Notes: a model not told the origin generated them from the letters alone. A DNA stretch of 12,144 bases from a bacterium (GCA_021786695.1 JAJYMT010000003.1:1-12144), one strand, 5' to 3'; shown: positions 1 to 5,830, counted from the stretch's first letter. A program made the numbers and translations.

Positions 1-111
1 GTGTCAGGCGATCTTGTTGGAATCAATTCCGTCTTTATCGAAGCGGTGACGCTCGACCGGATTGTTGAAACCAAACTGAAGGCGGCCAGCACCGTGATTT
101 TGGCCAAATAA
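1..111 (+). CDS. C-terminal end of an unrecognised protein (5' end outside window)
   Basis: Frame 1 is open from the window edge to TAA at 109-111 and encodes 36 residues, ending LKAASTVILAK. The start lies outside the window; the first codon is GTG, but nothing shows that it is an initiation codon. A strong bidirectional terminator follows at once, which supports this being the true 3' end of a + strand gene. I do not recognise the family from this tail and assign no function. Confidence 0.6.
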   Translation: MSGDLVGINSVFIEAVTLDRIVETKLKAASTVILAK

Positions 112-148
112 AAAAACAACTCCGTTCGGCCGGAATTGTTTTTTTGTT
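108..148. terminator. Bidirectional intrinsic terminator between the + strand gene and the - strand tRNA cluster
   Basis: AACAACTCCG (115-124) pairs with CGGAATTGTT (131-140) with one C/A mismatch, around a six-base loop. It is followed by a T tract at 139-145 on the + strand. Reading the minus strand, the hairpin is followed by seven T (the A run at 111-117). It can therefore end both the gene at 1-111 and the convergent tRNA transcript. Confidence 0.8.
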
Positions 149-150
149 TG

Positions 151-188
151 AGCCGACCACGGGACTTGAACCCATAACCTACGGTTTA
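151..188 (-). pseudogene. 3' half of a tRNA-Thr-like gene
   Basis: On the minus strand this reads TAA, ACCGT (3' anticodon stem), AGGTT, a T arm (ATGGG, TTCAAGT, CCCGT), the acceptor 3' strand GGTCGGC and a U discriminator. It resembles the two tRNA-Thr(CGT) copies next door but has its own acceptor sequence. No matching 5' strand GCCGACC is found upstream. Instead the anticodon-loop end joins a GC-rich palindrome cluster, and only AAAGTATC remains of the 5' side at 263-270. It cannot make a normal tRNA as it stands. Confidence 0.75.
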
Positions 189-262
189 TCCCGCCACATC
201 GGGACCCTCACCGCCCTTGGCGGGACCCCGCCGTAGGCGGTGGCGCAACTAAAGGCGGTGGC
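189..262 (-). repeat. GC-rich palindrome cluster in the anticodon loop of a broken tRNA-Thr copy
   Basis: This 74-base stretch holds several short dyads, including CCGCC/GGCGG pairs with 3-4 base loops, and a direct repeat of GCCACCGCCT on the minus strand. It lies between GGTTTA (tRNA-Thr 3' half) and GATAC (5' remnant), the same place where an element interrupts the neighbouring tRNA-Thr. Its ends, TCCCGCC and GCGGTGGC, are diverged relatives of the CTGCCCG and GGCGGGC ends seen at the other two sites. Confidence 0.65.
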
Positions 263-312
263 GATACTTTGTGAGCCGAGAAGGGGTCTCGAACCCCTGA
301 CCTGCGGTTTAC

Positions 313-418
313 CTGCCCGAAATGCTTGAGCCACCCATCGGATTTGAACCGATAACCTACGGTTTACGATACCGTTGCTCTACCAATTGAGCTAGGGTGG
401 CATTTAAAGCAGGCGGGC
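313..418 (-). repeat. 106-base palindromic insert carrying an intact tRNA-Thr
   Basis: On the + strand the insert starts CTGCCCG at 313 and ends GGCGGGC at 418, and sits between AC (311-312) and GAT (419-421). The inner flanks are near-perfect inverted repeats: minus-strand CCTGCTTTAAATGC pairs with GCATTTCGGGCAGG at 13 of 14 positions, counting two G-U pairs. Its loop is occupied by a complete tRNA-Thr gene. Ends and target match the 36-base element at 8880-8915. No target duplication is seen. Confidence 0.7.
329..401 (-). tRNA. tRNA-Thr(CGT), intact, nested inside another tRNA-Thr gene
   Basis: Complete cloverleaf on the minus strand: acceptor GCCACCC/GGGTGGC, D stem GCTC/GAGC, anticodon stem ACGGT/ACCGT with loop ATCGTAA (anticodon CGT, reads ACG), and T stem ATCGG/CCGAT with loop TTCAAAT. 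The discriminator is U and CCA is not encoded (CAA follows), so a CCA-adding enzyme must finish it. The whole gene lies inside the insert that splits the outer tRNA-Thr. Inner and outer copies are alike in the D arm and anticodon arm but differ in the acceptor and T stems, so they are not a recent simple duplication. Confidence 0.92.
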
Positions 419-459
419 GATACCGCCGCTCTACCAACTGAGCTATCTCGGCCTATCGG

Positions 460-485
460 AGCGGGTAACGGGAATCGAACCCGTG
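460..485 (-). pseudogene. 3' fragment (T arm and acceptor strand) of tRNA-Gly
   Basis: The 25 bases from 461 to 485 are identical to 579-603, the 3' end of the intact tRNA-Gly(CCC) about 118 bases away. On the minus strand it gives T stem ACGGG/CCCGT, loop TTCGATT and acceptor strand TACCCGC. The 5' acceptor partner GCGGGTA is missing. In its place lies the GGAA-loop element at 486-534. It is a partial duplicate, not a working tRNA. Confidence 0.8.
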
Positions 486-534
486 GGGGCGGAAGCCCCA
501 CCCCGAATGTGAGGCAGTTTCCCCTCCCGATACC
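486..534. repeat. GGAA-loop element, copy 1, attached to the tRNA-Gly 3' fragment
   Basis: The + strand begins with GGGGC, loop GGAA, GCCCC (486-499), then CCGAATGT and a CTCC-containing tail. A second dyad lies inside (minus strand GAGG, 8-base loop, CCTC). A diverged copy with the same order of blocks is at 8678-8726, also joined to what looks like a truncated tRNA 3' end. The most conserved 26-base core matches at 20 positions by eye. Function unknown. Confidence 0.6.
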
Positions 535-535
535 T

Positions 536-578
536 TCAAAGTTTAAATCAATCCTTTCAGGATTGTATTAAACTTTGA
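536..578. repeat. Long hairpin directly after tRNA-Gly
   Basis: The arms 536-555 and 559-578 are complementary at 18 of 20 positions around a TTC loop, starting with TCAAAGTTTAA. On the minus strand the hairpin begins at the tRNA-Gly discriminator base. No T run follows it, so it is not a classical intrinsic terminator; a role in 3' processing or a small insertion are both possible. Confidence 0.7.
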
Positions 579-648
579 GCGGGTAACGGGAATCGAACCC
601 GTGCCTCAACCTTGGGAAGGTCGCGTACTGCCATTATACTATACCCGC
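578..648 (-). tRNA. tRNA-Gly(CCC)
   Basis: Complete cloverleaf on the minus strand: acceptor GCGGGTA/TACCCGC, short D arm GTAT/GTAC, anticodon stem CGACC/GGTTG with loop TTCCCAA (anticodon CCC, reads GGG), T stem ACGGG/CCCGT with loop TTCGATT, and a U discriminator as usual for glycine tRNA. CCA is not encoded. It is the first gene of the tRNA transcript, about 48 bases after the predicted start from the promoter at 703-731. Confidence 0.93.
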
Positions 649-675
649 CGAAGTTTTTTTCGTGAAAAAAAGGAG

Positions 676-704
676 TTCCAACGAAACCCTTTTAGTGGTA
701 CAAT
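676..704 (+). promoter_or_regulatory. Extended -10 promoter of the carboxypeptidase gene
   Basis: TGGTACAAT (696-704) fits an extended -10 (TGnTAnAAT). A weak -35, TTCCAA at 676-681, sits 17 bases upstream. Transcription would begin near 711, only about three bases before ATG 714, which would make the mRNA nearly leaderless. It overlaps the minus-strand tRNA promoter. Confidence 0.5.
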
Positions 705-731
705 TATATAATTATGGACAGGATAAGTCAA
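703..731 (-). promoter_or_regulatory. Promoter of the tRNA cluster
   Basis: On the minus strand TTGACT (731-726), 17 bases, then TATAAT (708-703) is a near-consensus sigma-70 type promoter pointing into tRNA-Gly. Its -35 box lies inside the divergent carboxypeptidase gene if that gene starts at 714. Confidence 0.75.
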
Positions 732-2351
732 AAAAAATCGATGCTGACGGAGGCAGTTATTTTGTTGCTGCTCGCAGCTTTTTTGAACCCGAAATTTGCC
801 TTCGCCGCCGGATTGGCCGCCGGAACGGACAACTCGATCACGGCCGATTCTTCCGGCCAAGGCGGGCAAGTGTTCACCGCCGCGCTAGCGCCAAGCGCCA
901 CCTCCTCGATCGCTCTTGATTTTTTCGACGGCGACCTGTCCCTAACTTTCGCCGCCGGCGGCCTGAGCGCGCCGGCGGAGCTGGAGGTCAAGAGGGTAGT
1001 GGCACCCTCCGGCACCTTGCCCTGGCAGCTCGATCTGTCGAGCGAGATTTATGAGTACAGATTGGATGCCGCCAGTATCGTTTCCGGCCGGCCGATACTC
1101 GTCAAATTGCGCCCGCGGGCGGGTTCAAATTTCCTCCGGCAGATTTTCTATTATAACGAGACGGCCGGCAGCTGGCTGCCGTTGCCGTCAAAGGTCTTAC
1201 CCCAAAGCAAAAGGATCCAGGCCGAGACCAGGGACGCCGCGGCCCGCCTGGCGGTTTTCAGCTATCCGGCGGTGTTAACCACCGGCAGAGCCAGCTGGTA
1301 CTCATACAAAAAAGGGCTGTTCACGGCCTCGCCTGATTTTCCGAAAGGATCAAAACTGCGCGTTTTTAACGTCGAAAATAATAAATTCGTCGACGTGGAG
1401 GTTAATGACTTCGGACCGGAGCGCGACCGCCACCCGGACCGGGTGGTCGATCTGGAAAAAACCGCCTTCAAAAAAATCGCCAAGACGGGTCAGGGCACGA
1501 TCAGAGTCCGGATCGAGCCGCTGTATATTCCATCGACCGACGGCAGGATTCTCGGCATCGCCAAGGCGGGCGCGCGGACGGAACCGGGTGTAACCGCTAA
1601 GTCGGCCGTTGTCATCAATTCTAAAAGCGGCGAGGTGCTTTGGGGCAAGAATCAGGATGCCCGTCTGCCGATCGCCAGTTTGACTAAACTGGTTACGGCC
1701 AAAGTGTTTCTTGACACCCGCCCCTCGCTTGACCGGGTGGTAGCTTACTCCAAACAGGATGACGAGTACAACCGCCTCTACGCCGCCGCCGGCACCATCG
1801 CCCGCCTGAAAGTCCGTGACGGCGAGACCTTGACGATCGGCGATCTGCTGCACTCGGCGCTGATCGGTTCGGCCAACAACGCCATCGAAGGACTGGTCAG
1901 GGTCTCGGGCCTGGAGCGCGAGGAGTTCATCTCGCGGATGAACGAGCAGGCGACCGCCTGGGGCGCGTCGAGCACCCGTTTTGTCGAGCCGACCGGACTT
2001 TCCCCCGAAAACGTGAGCACCGCGCTCGATTATGCTATAATGACTAACAGGGTGCTTGATCATCCGATCATCGAAAAGATCTCCAAGATGAAATCGTACG
2101 AATTCTACACCAGGAACACCAAGAAGCGGCACTTGATCAGGAACACCAATCCGCTCATCACCCTGAACCGGCTAAAAGTGACCGGATCCAAGACCGGCTA
2201 TCTGGAGGAGGCGAATTATTGCCTGATGACGCGCGCCAAGGACGAGAAGGGCCGCGAGGTGATCGCGGTCACGCTCGGCACCGCGGAAAAAAGCAGGAGC
2301 TTCAGCGAGACCGAGGATCTGATAAATTATTCTTTACGACTGTTAAATTAA
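714..2351 (+). CDS. Exported D-alanyl-D-alanine carboxypeptidase-like protein fused to an RlpA-like double-psi beta-barrel
   Basis: 545 residues. Residues 1-31 form a signal peptide (basic start, LLLL core, AFA-A cleavage site). About 45-185 is a beta-rich region I cannot name. Residues 191-270 (ASWYS, TASPDFPKG, NDFGP, VVDLEKTA) match an RlpA-type barrel, but the family's TAxH histidine is absent, so lytic transglycosylase activity is doubtful. Residues 295-545 are a peptidase S11 / penicillin-binding domain with all three motifs: S322-LT-K325, S386-A-N388 and K493-T-G495. Family knowledge says such enzymes trim the terminal D-Ala of peptidoglycan stem peptides outside the membrane. Start 714 is preferred over ATG 741 because only it gives a charged signal-peptide start; there is no Shine-Dalgarno site at either. 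ftsEX follows 83 bases later. Enzymatic role inferred from motifs only. Confidence 0.88.
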   Translation: MDRISQKKSMLTEAVILLLLAAFLNPKFAFAAGLAAGTDNSITADSSGQGGQVFTAALAPSATSSIALDFFDGDLSLTFAAGGLSAPAELEVKRVVAPSGTLPWQLDLSSEIYEYRLDAASIVSGRPILVKLRPRAGSNFLRQIFYYNETAGSWLPLPSKVLPQSKRIQAETRDAAARLAVFSYPAVLTTGRASWYSYKKGLFTASPDFPKGSKLRVFNVENNKFVDVEVNDFGPERDRHPDRVVDLEKTAFKKIAKTGQGTIRVRIEPLYIPSTDGRILGIAKAGARTEPGVTAKSAVVINSKSGEVLWGKNQDARLPIASLTKLVTAKVFLDTRPSLDRVVAYSKQDDEYNRLYAAAGTIARLKVRDGETLTIGDLLHSALIGSANNAIEGLVRVSGLEREEFISRMNEQATAWGASSTRFVEPTGLSPENVSTALDYAIMTNRVLDHPIIEKISKMKSYEFYTRNTKKRHLIRNTNPLITLNRLKVTGSKTGYLEEANYCLMTRAKDEKGREVIAVTLGTAEKSRSFSETEDLINYSLRLLN

Positions 2352-2396
2352 TATTATTTCGGTTCTTGGCCCAAATTTTTAAATACCCTTAAATGC

Positions 2397-2431
2397 CTAG
2401 AATCTAGCACCTAGAACCTAACACCTACCCC
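2397..2431. repeat. Five tandem 7-base repeats just before ftsE
   Basis: Units read CTAGAAT, CTAGCAC, CTAGAAC, CTAACAC and CTACCCC, in perfect 7-base register, ending three bases before the ftsE start codon. They take the place where a ribosome site would be expected. Role unknown. Confidence 0.7.
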
Positions 2432-2434
2432 TCC

Positions 2435-3115
2435 ATGATTCGTTTCATTAACGTCACAAAAATTTACCATCCGGACGTCCGGGCTTTGAACAAGATCAAC
2501 TTGCACATCAAACCGGGCGAGTTCGTATCGGTGGTAGGCCAATCCGGCACCGGCAAGACCACCCTGATCAAATCCCTGATCGGCGAGGAGCGGATCGATG
2601 AGGGCAAGATCGTCGTCGGCGACTGGGATATCACTGACATCAGGAAAAACGAGATTCCGGTGCTTAGGCGCCAGATCGGCGTGATTTTTCAGGATTTCAA
2701 ACTATTACCAAAGAAGACGCTTAGAGAAAACGTGGCCTTCGCCCTCCAGGTCTGCGGCCAGACGCGGCAGAAGATCCGTTCGATCGTGCCGCAAGTTCTA
2801 AAGATCGTGGGGCTCGAGGGCAAGATGGACCGCTACCCGAGCGAGGTCTCGGGCGGCGAACAGCAGCGGACCGCCATCGCCCGCGCCCTGGTCCACCGTC
2901 CGAAGATCCTCTTGGCCGACGAGCCGACCGGCAACCTGGACTCGATCAACGCCGAAGAAATCATCGAGATGCTGCTGCGCATCAATAAATTCGGCACCAC
3001 CGTGGTGCTTGTTACCCATAACCGCGAGATCGTCAACCGCCTGAAGCGGCGGGTTATCACCATCGAAAACGGCCGGATCGTATCCGACCAGGCGGTCGGT
3101 AAATATCTCTTATGA
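2435..3115 (+). CDS. ftsE: Cell division ATP-binding protein FtsE
   Basis: 226 residues, the usual FtsE length. It carries Walker A (GQSGTGKTT), a Q loop (IFQDFKLLP), the ABC signature (SGGEQQR), Walker B (ILLADEPTGNLD) and the switch histidine (LVTHN). FtsE is the cytoplasmic ATPase of FtsEX, which is not a transporter but passes ATP-driven movement through FtsX to cell-wall hydrolases at the division site. Its TGA stop overlaps the ftsX ATG (ATGA), so the two are translationally coupled. No Shine-Dalgarno sequence precedes ATG 2435; a heptamer repeat does. The D,D-carboxypeptidase gene upstream suggests a shared wall-remodelling operon. The related LolD/MacB-type ATPases are the alternative, but the ftsX partner makes FtsE clear. 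Confidence 0.95.
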   Translation: MIRFINVTKIYHPDVRALNKINLHIKPGEFVSVVGQSGTGKTTLIKSLIGEERIDEGKIVVGDWDITDIRKNEIPVLRRQIGVIFQDFKLLPKKTLRENVAFALQVCGQTRQKIRSIVPQVLKIVGLEGKMDRYPSEVSGGEQQRTAIARALVHRPKILLADEPTGNLDSINAEEIIEMLLRINKFGTTVVLVTHNREIVNRLKRRVITIENGRIVSDQAVGKYLL

Positions 3116-4026
3116 TTATTCTGTCGGTGTTAAGAGCGGTAAAATTCAGCTTACAGGACCTGGTCCGTAATTTTTGGCTGTCGATCGTGACGGTGGTGAT
3201 CCTGGTCCTGGCGCTCTTTTCCGTCAATACCCTGATCACCATCAAAGTCATCAGCCAGTCGGCAGTGGATTCAATCAAGGAAAAAGTCGATATTAACGTC
3301 TACCTGAAAAACGAGGCGGCCGAGCCGGAAATTATGGCGCTCAAAGCGCAGATCTCCAACATCAACCAGGTGAAATCGATCGATTACGTCTCCAAACAGC
3401 AGGCGCTTGACGACTTCCGCGACAAGCACAAGAACGACCCGGACGTGCTCGAGGCCTTGCGGCAACTGAACAAGAATCCGCTCTCCCCGACCCTGGTGAT
3501 CAAGCCGAAACAGGTGGAGAATTATGACGATCTGATCACGAGCATCAACCGCATCCAGAACGACATCATCGAGTCGCGCAATTTCGACAATCCGAAGCAG
3601 ATGCTCGGCAAGATCAACGGCATCGCCGCCAAGGTGAACGAGGCCGGTATGTTCGTCAGCTTCATCTTCATCCTGATTACGGTGTTGGTGGTCTACAATT
3701 CGATCCGGGTGGCGATCTACACCCATCAGCGTGAGATCAAGATCATGCGGCTGGTCGGCGCCTCCAATTGGTTCATCCGCGCGCCCTACCTTTTTTCCAG
3801 CGTCATCTATACGCTGCTCGGGCTGGCCGTCACCGCGCTGGTCTTTTATCCCTTTCTGACCCTGCTCCAGCCCTATCTCGAGACCTTTTTCGCCGGCTAC
3901 AGCTTCAATATAGTCAATTATTTCAAAGAAAATTTTTGGAGAATTTTTTTGCTAGAGTTTTTCTCCGCCGCCGCCATCAATATTTTTGCCAGCTGGATTG
4001 CGGTTAGGAAATATTCCAGAGTGTGA
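3112..4026 (+). CDS. ftsX: Cell division protein FtsX
   Basis: 304 residues with the FtsX layout: a short cytoplasmic start, membrane segment at about 22-46, an extracytoplasmic domain at about 47-175 with acidic and basic stretches, then three membrane segments (about 178-200, 223-250 and 277-299) and the conserved cytoplasmic loop REIKIMRLVGAS. It forms the membrane half of FtsEX, and the external loop is where known FtsX proteins bind and activate a hydrolase or its adaptor. The fused carboxypeptidase/RlpA protein encoded upstream is a candidate partner, but this is only inferred from position. It ends in TGA and is followed by a strong terminator. Confidence 0.94.
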   Translation: MIILSVLRAVKFSLQDLVRNFWLSIVTVVILVLALFSVNTLITIKVISQSAVDSIKEKVDINVYLKNEAAEPEIMALKAQISNINQVKSIDYVSKQQALDDFRDKHKNDPDVLEALRQLNKNPLSPTLVIKPKQVENYDDLITSINRIQNDIIESRNFDNPKQMLGKINGIAAKVNEAGMFVSFIFILITVLVVYNSIRVAIYTHQREIKIMRLVGASNWFIRAPYLFSSVIYTLLGLAVTALVFYPFLTLLQPYLETFFAGYSFNIVNYFKENFWRIFLLEFFSAAAINIFASWIAVRKYSRV

Positions 4027-4055
4027 GTATCGCCGTTCGGTGCTGATTGAAATTG

Positions 4056-4089
4056 AAAAAGAGCTCCGACATAACGTCGGGGCTCTTTT
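4056..4089. terminator. Bidirectional terminator between ftsX and the zinc-ribbon gene
   Basis: AAAAGAGCTCCGAC (4057-4070) pairs with GTCGGGGCTCTTTT (4076-4089) over 14 positions, with one T-G pair and a five-base loop. A and T runs on both sides make it work for the convergent genes on both strands. Confidence 0.9.
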
Positions 4090-4106
4090 GAATGAACGGG
4101 TTCGGT

Positions 4107-4439
4107 TTAGGCCGGCTGGGTCGGTTTTTCCGGCGGCGGGAACCTGTACTTGAGGCCGCACTGCCGGCAGTAATAGTCCTTGTCCACTTCCTTGAAGGAC
4201 TTGTTTTCCGGGTGATATATTTCCTGGTGGAAGATGTAGGTGTCGGGAACCACCTGCCCGTCGCAGACGACGCATTTGCGGTTGGAGTCGTATTCCGTGA
4301 TCAGATGGCATCGGTCGCACTTCATTCCGCCGCCGATCGGCAATGTTTGATGCTCGGGCGGACCGGAGTAGATATGAACGAACGGTCTCATCGGTCCCTG
4401 GCACCTCGGGCACTTCTTGGCTTCTTGGTCCTTGTCCAT
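4107..4439 (-). CDS. Small four-CxxC zinc-ribbon protein
   Basis: 110 residues with four CxxC pairs: C10/C13, C41/C44, C56/C59 and C91/C94, enough for two zinc sites; the first three are followed by short spacers typical of zinc ribbons. There is no catalytic motif, signal peptide or membrane segment. AGGAG lies seven bases before ATG 4439. It starts 17 bases after the ThyX-like gene on the same strand and shares its promoter, so the two are probably made together; a regulatory or nucleic-acid-binding role is possible but not shown. The C-terminus is rich in proline. I do not recognise a named family. Confidence 0.8.
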   Translation of the reverse strand: MDKDQEAKKCPRCQGPMRPFVHIYSGPPEHQTLPIGGGMKCDRCHLITEYDSNRKCVVCDGQVVPDTYIFHQEIYHPENKSFKEVDKDYYCRQCGLKYRFPPPEKPTQPA

Positions 4440-4456
4440 ACCCTCGCTCCTTTCGG

Positions 4457-5830
4457 TCAAATTTTCCGCAGGGGAAAGTAGGTCTTGGGATCGCGTTTTT
4501 GCAGGTCGCGGCCGCAGTAGCGGCTGCCTTCGATGCAGACCCCGTTTTTGAGGCAAGCCGGTTCGAACAGGCCGAGCAGCTCGGAATTCTTGCCGGCGCG
4601 GTTCCTGACCTGTGCCCGGAGCAAACGGCTCAGATGGTAGATCTCCTCCTGGGCGCACCAGCAGAGCCGTTTGGCCTGTTCGTGCGCCAAGGCGTTGAAG
4701 GAGCCGGACTTTTTGTAGGCAACGATGGCGCCGTAGGGCGCGAGGATCGTTACCAAGGTCCGCGGCAGCAGGCCTTTCCCGGCCAGCCGGAGCCAATCGG
4801 TCATCAGATCCTTGGCGGAATTTTCCAGTCCGAGTAGGCGCAGGATCGGCGGCAGGTAGAAATCGCCGGTGAATTTCGGCAGGCCGCGCGCGATGGTGCG
4901 ATGGCGCTGGTCCTGGCCCATAGTAGCGACGGATAATTGCACGCAGGTCTTGATGCCGTAGACGGAATTCTCCATCTGCTCGGGCCGGAAATGAAGCTGA
5001 TCGATCGGATGCATTATTTCCGGAGCAGGCAGTTGGAAGCAGTCGTTTACATCCAGGTGATCGAGTTGCACTCTCGGCTGGTACTTGATCCTGACCGGAC
5101 TGAACCAATGTTTCTGCGTCTCCGGCCACCACATCAGCCGGTATTCGCGGTTGAACATATACGATATCTCCGGCCATTTTGCCCGGACTTCTTTGACCAT
5201 CAATCCGGTGATGTGTTTGAGCTGCGGCGTCCAGGCGGCCGCATGGAGCGCCGCCAGGGCGCTCAGATTGATGGTGAAGTCGAGACCGGTCGGGAACACT
5301 ATCGGGATGAACATTCGCGTCTGCTCCTGGGCGATATTCGGGGCGTTTTTTTCCAGATAACCGGCGCTGGCGCGCGGGCGCTCTTGGGCGATCAGTTGCC
5401 GGGCGAGTTTTTCCGCCGCGCTTATGTTGGCTTGGAACAAGTTGATGCCTTTGCGCAGATATGACAATATTTCCTGCGGCTGGCCGGCGCCGAGTTGCGG
5501 CCAAAAAGCGTAGATGTAGTTCATGATCCGGTCAAAGTCCGGCTCCAGGAACATCTTGGCGCAGAAGCGGCCGCTGCGCTGGTCGGAGTTGTAGAAGGGG
5601 CTGACCAGATGCAGGCCGAAGGTGACGTCGCCCACGGCGATGCCGTCGATGGCGAAGGTCAGGTAAAAATGTTGGATAGTGGTGTGGTGGCCGGTTGCAA
5701 AAGTGCTCCGGCGCACATCGATCCGCTCACCCAGTGCCGGCAAACTATCCTGGTGACAGGTCTTGGCGGCGTGGCTGGCGGAATCCTCCGGATGGACATT
5801 ACTGGCGTAAAGCAACTTTACCGTGATCAT
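4457..5830 (-). CDS. Long ThyX-like protein (probable flavin-dependent thymidylate synthase relative)
   Basis: 457 residues, about twice the usual ThyX length, and built as two ThyX-like halves. The first (about 45-225) has the fold-typical HHTTIQHFYLTFAIDG and QEQTRMFIPIVFPT stretches but lacks RHR, with GLHLVSPF in its place. The second (about 295-405) has QDQRHRT (R309-H310-R311) and CAQEEIYHLSRLL, the pattern of the ThyX substrate and flavin site. Known ThyX converts dUMP to dTMP with methylenetetrahydrofolate and FAD. Long ThyX-like proteins occur elsewhere, for example in chlamydiae as I recall. Three C-terminal cysteines (C426, C432, C439) may bind metal. ATG 5830 is chosen because AGGAGG lies seven bases upstream; longer readings back to 6046 would overlap the Nudix gene and terminator. 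Activity is not certain given the divergence. Confidence 0.65.
   Translation of the reverse strand: MITVKLLYASNVHPEDSASHAAKTCHQDSLPALGERIDVRRSTFATGHHTTIQHFYLTFAIDGIAVGDVTFGLHLVSPFYNSDQRSGRFCAKMFLEPDFDRIMNYIYAFWPQLGAGQPQEILSYLRKGINLFQANISAAEKLARQLIAQERPRASAGYLEKNAPNIAQEQTRMFIPIVFPTGLDFTINLSALAALHAAAWTPQLKHITGLMVKEVRAKWPEISYMFNREYRLMWWPETQKHWFSPVRIKYQPRVQLDHLDVNDCFQLPAPEIMHPIDQLHFRPEQMENSVYGIKTCVQLSVATMGQDQRHRTIARGLPKFTGDFYLPPILRLLGLENSAKDLMTDWLRLAGKGLLPRTLVTILAPYGAIVAYKKSGSFNALAHEQAKRLCWCAQEEIYHLSRLLRAQVRNRAGKNSELLGLFEPACLKNGVCIEGSRYCGRDLQKRDPKTYFPLRKI

Larger units (their letters stand above)
274..452 (-). pseudogene. tRNA-Thr(CGT) gene interrupted in the anticodon loop by a 106-base insert that contains another tRNA
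   Basis: The 5' part (452 to 419) and 3' part (312 to 274) join into a perfect cloverleaf. Acceptor GCCGAGA pairs with TCTCGGC, D stem GCTC with GAGC, anticodon stem GCGGT with ACCGC around loop ATCGTAA (anticodon CGT), and T stem AGGGG with CCCCT, with a U discriminator. The insert occupies 313-418, between C34 and G35. All stems are intact, so the break is either recent or removed from the transcript. The insert is far too short for a self-splicing group I intron plus the tRNA it contains, and I see no clear bulge-helix-bulge. Flanks of the inner tRNA pair as a 14-position stem with one mismatch. CCA is not encoded. Whether it yields a mature tRNA is unknown. Confidence 0.85.

Noticed and set aside
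189..262. CRISPR-like or tandem repeat array
   Set aside because: The repeats are short, unevenly spaced palindromes without unique spacers of constant length.
313..418. Group I or archaeal-type intron in the outer tRNA-Thr
   Set aside because: The insert without its inner tRNA is only about 33 bases, too short for a group I core. The junction does not form a clear two-bulge helix. Its ends instead match the palindromic element at 8880-8915.
1350..2132. 260-codon minus-strand frame inside the carboxypeptidase gene
   Set aside because: It lies fully opposite three intact catalytic motifs of the + strand gene, and its product shows no recognisable motif. It is a GC-rich shadow frame.
4107..5504. 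Long minus-strand frame of 465 codons through the ThyX-like gene
   Set aside because: Its upstream part is the shadow of the ThyX-like gene in another frame. Only the last 110 codons, after a good ribosome site, are real (the zinc-ribbon protein).
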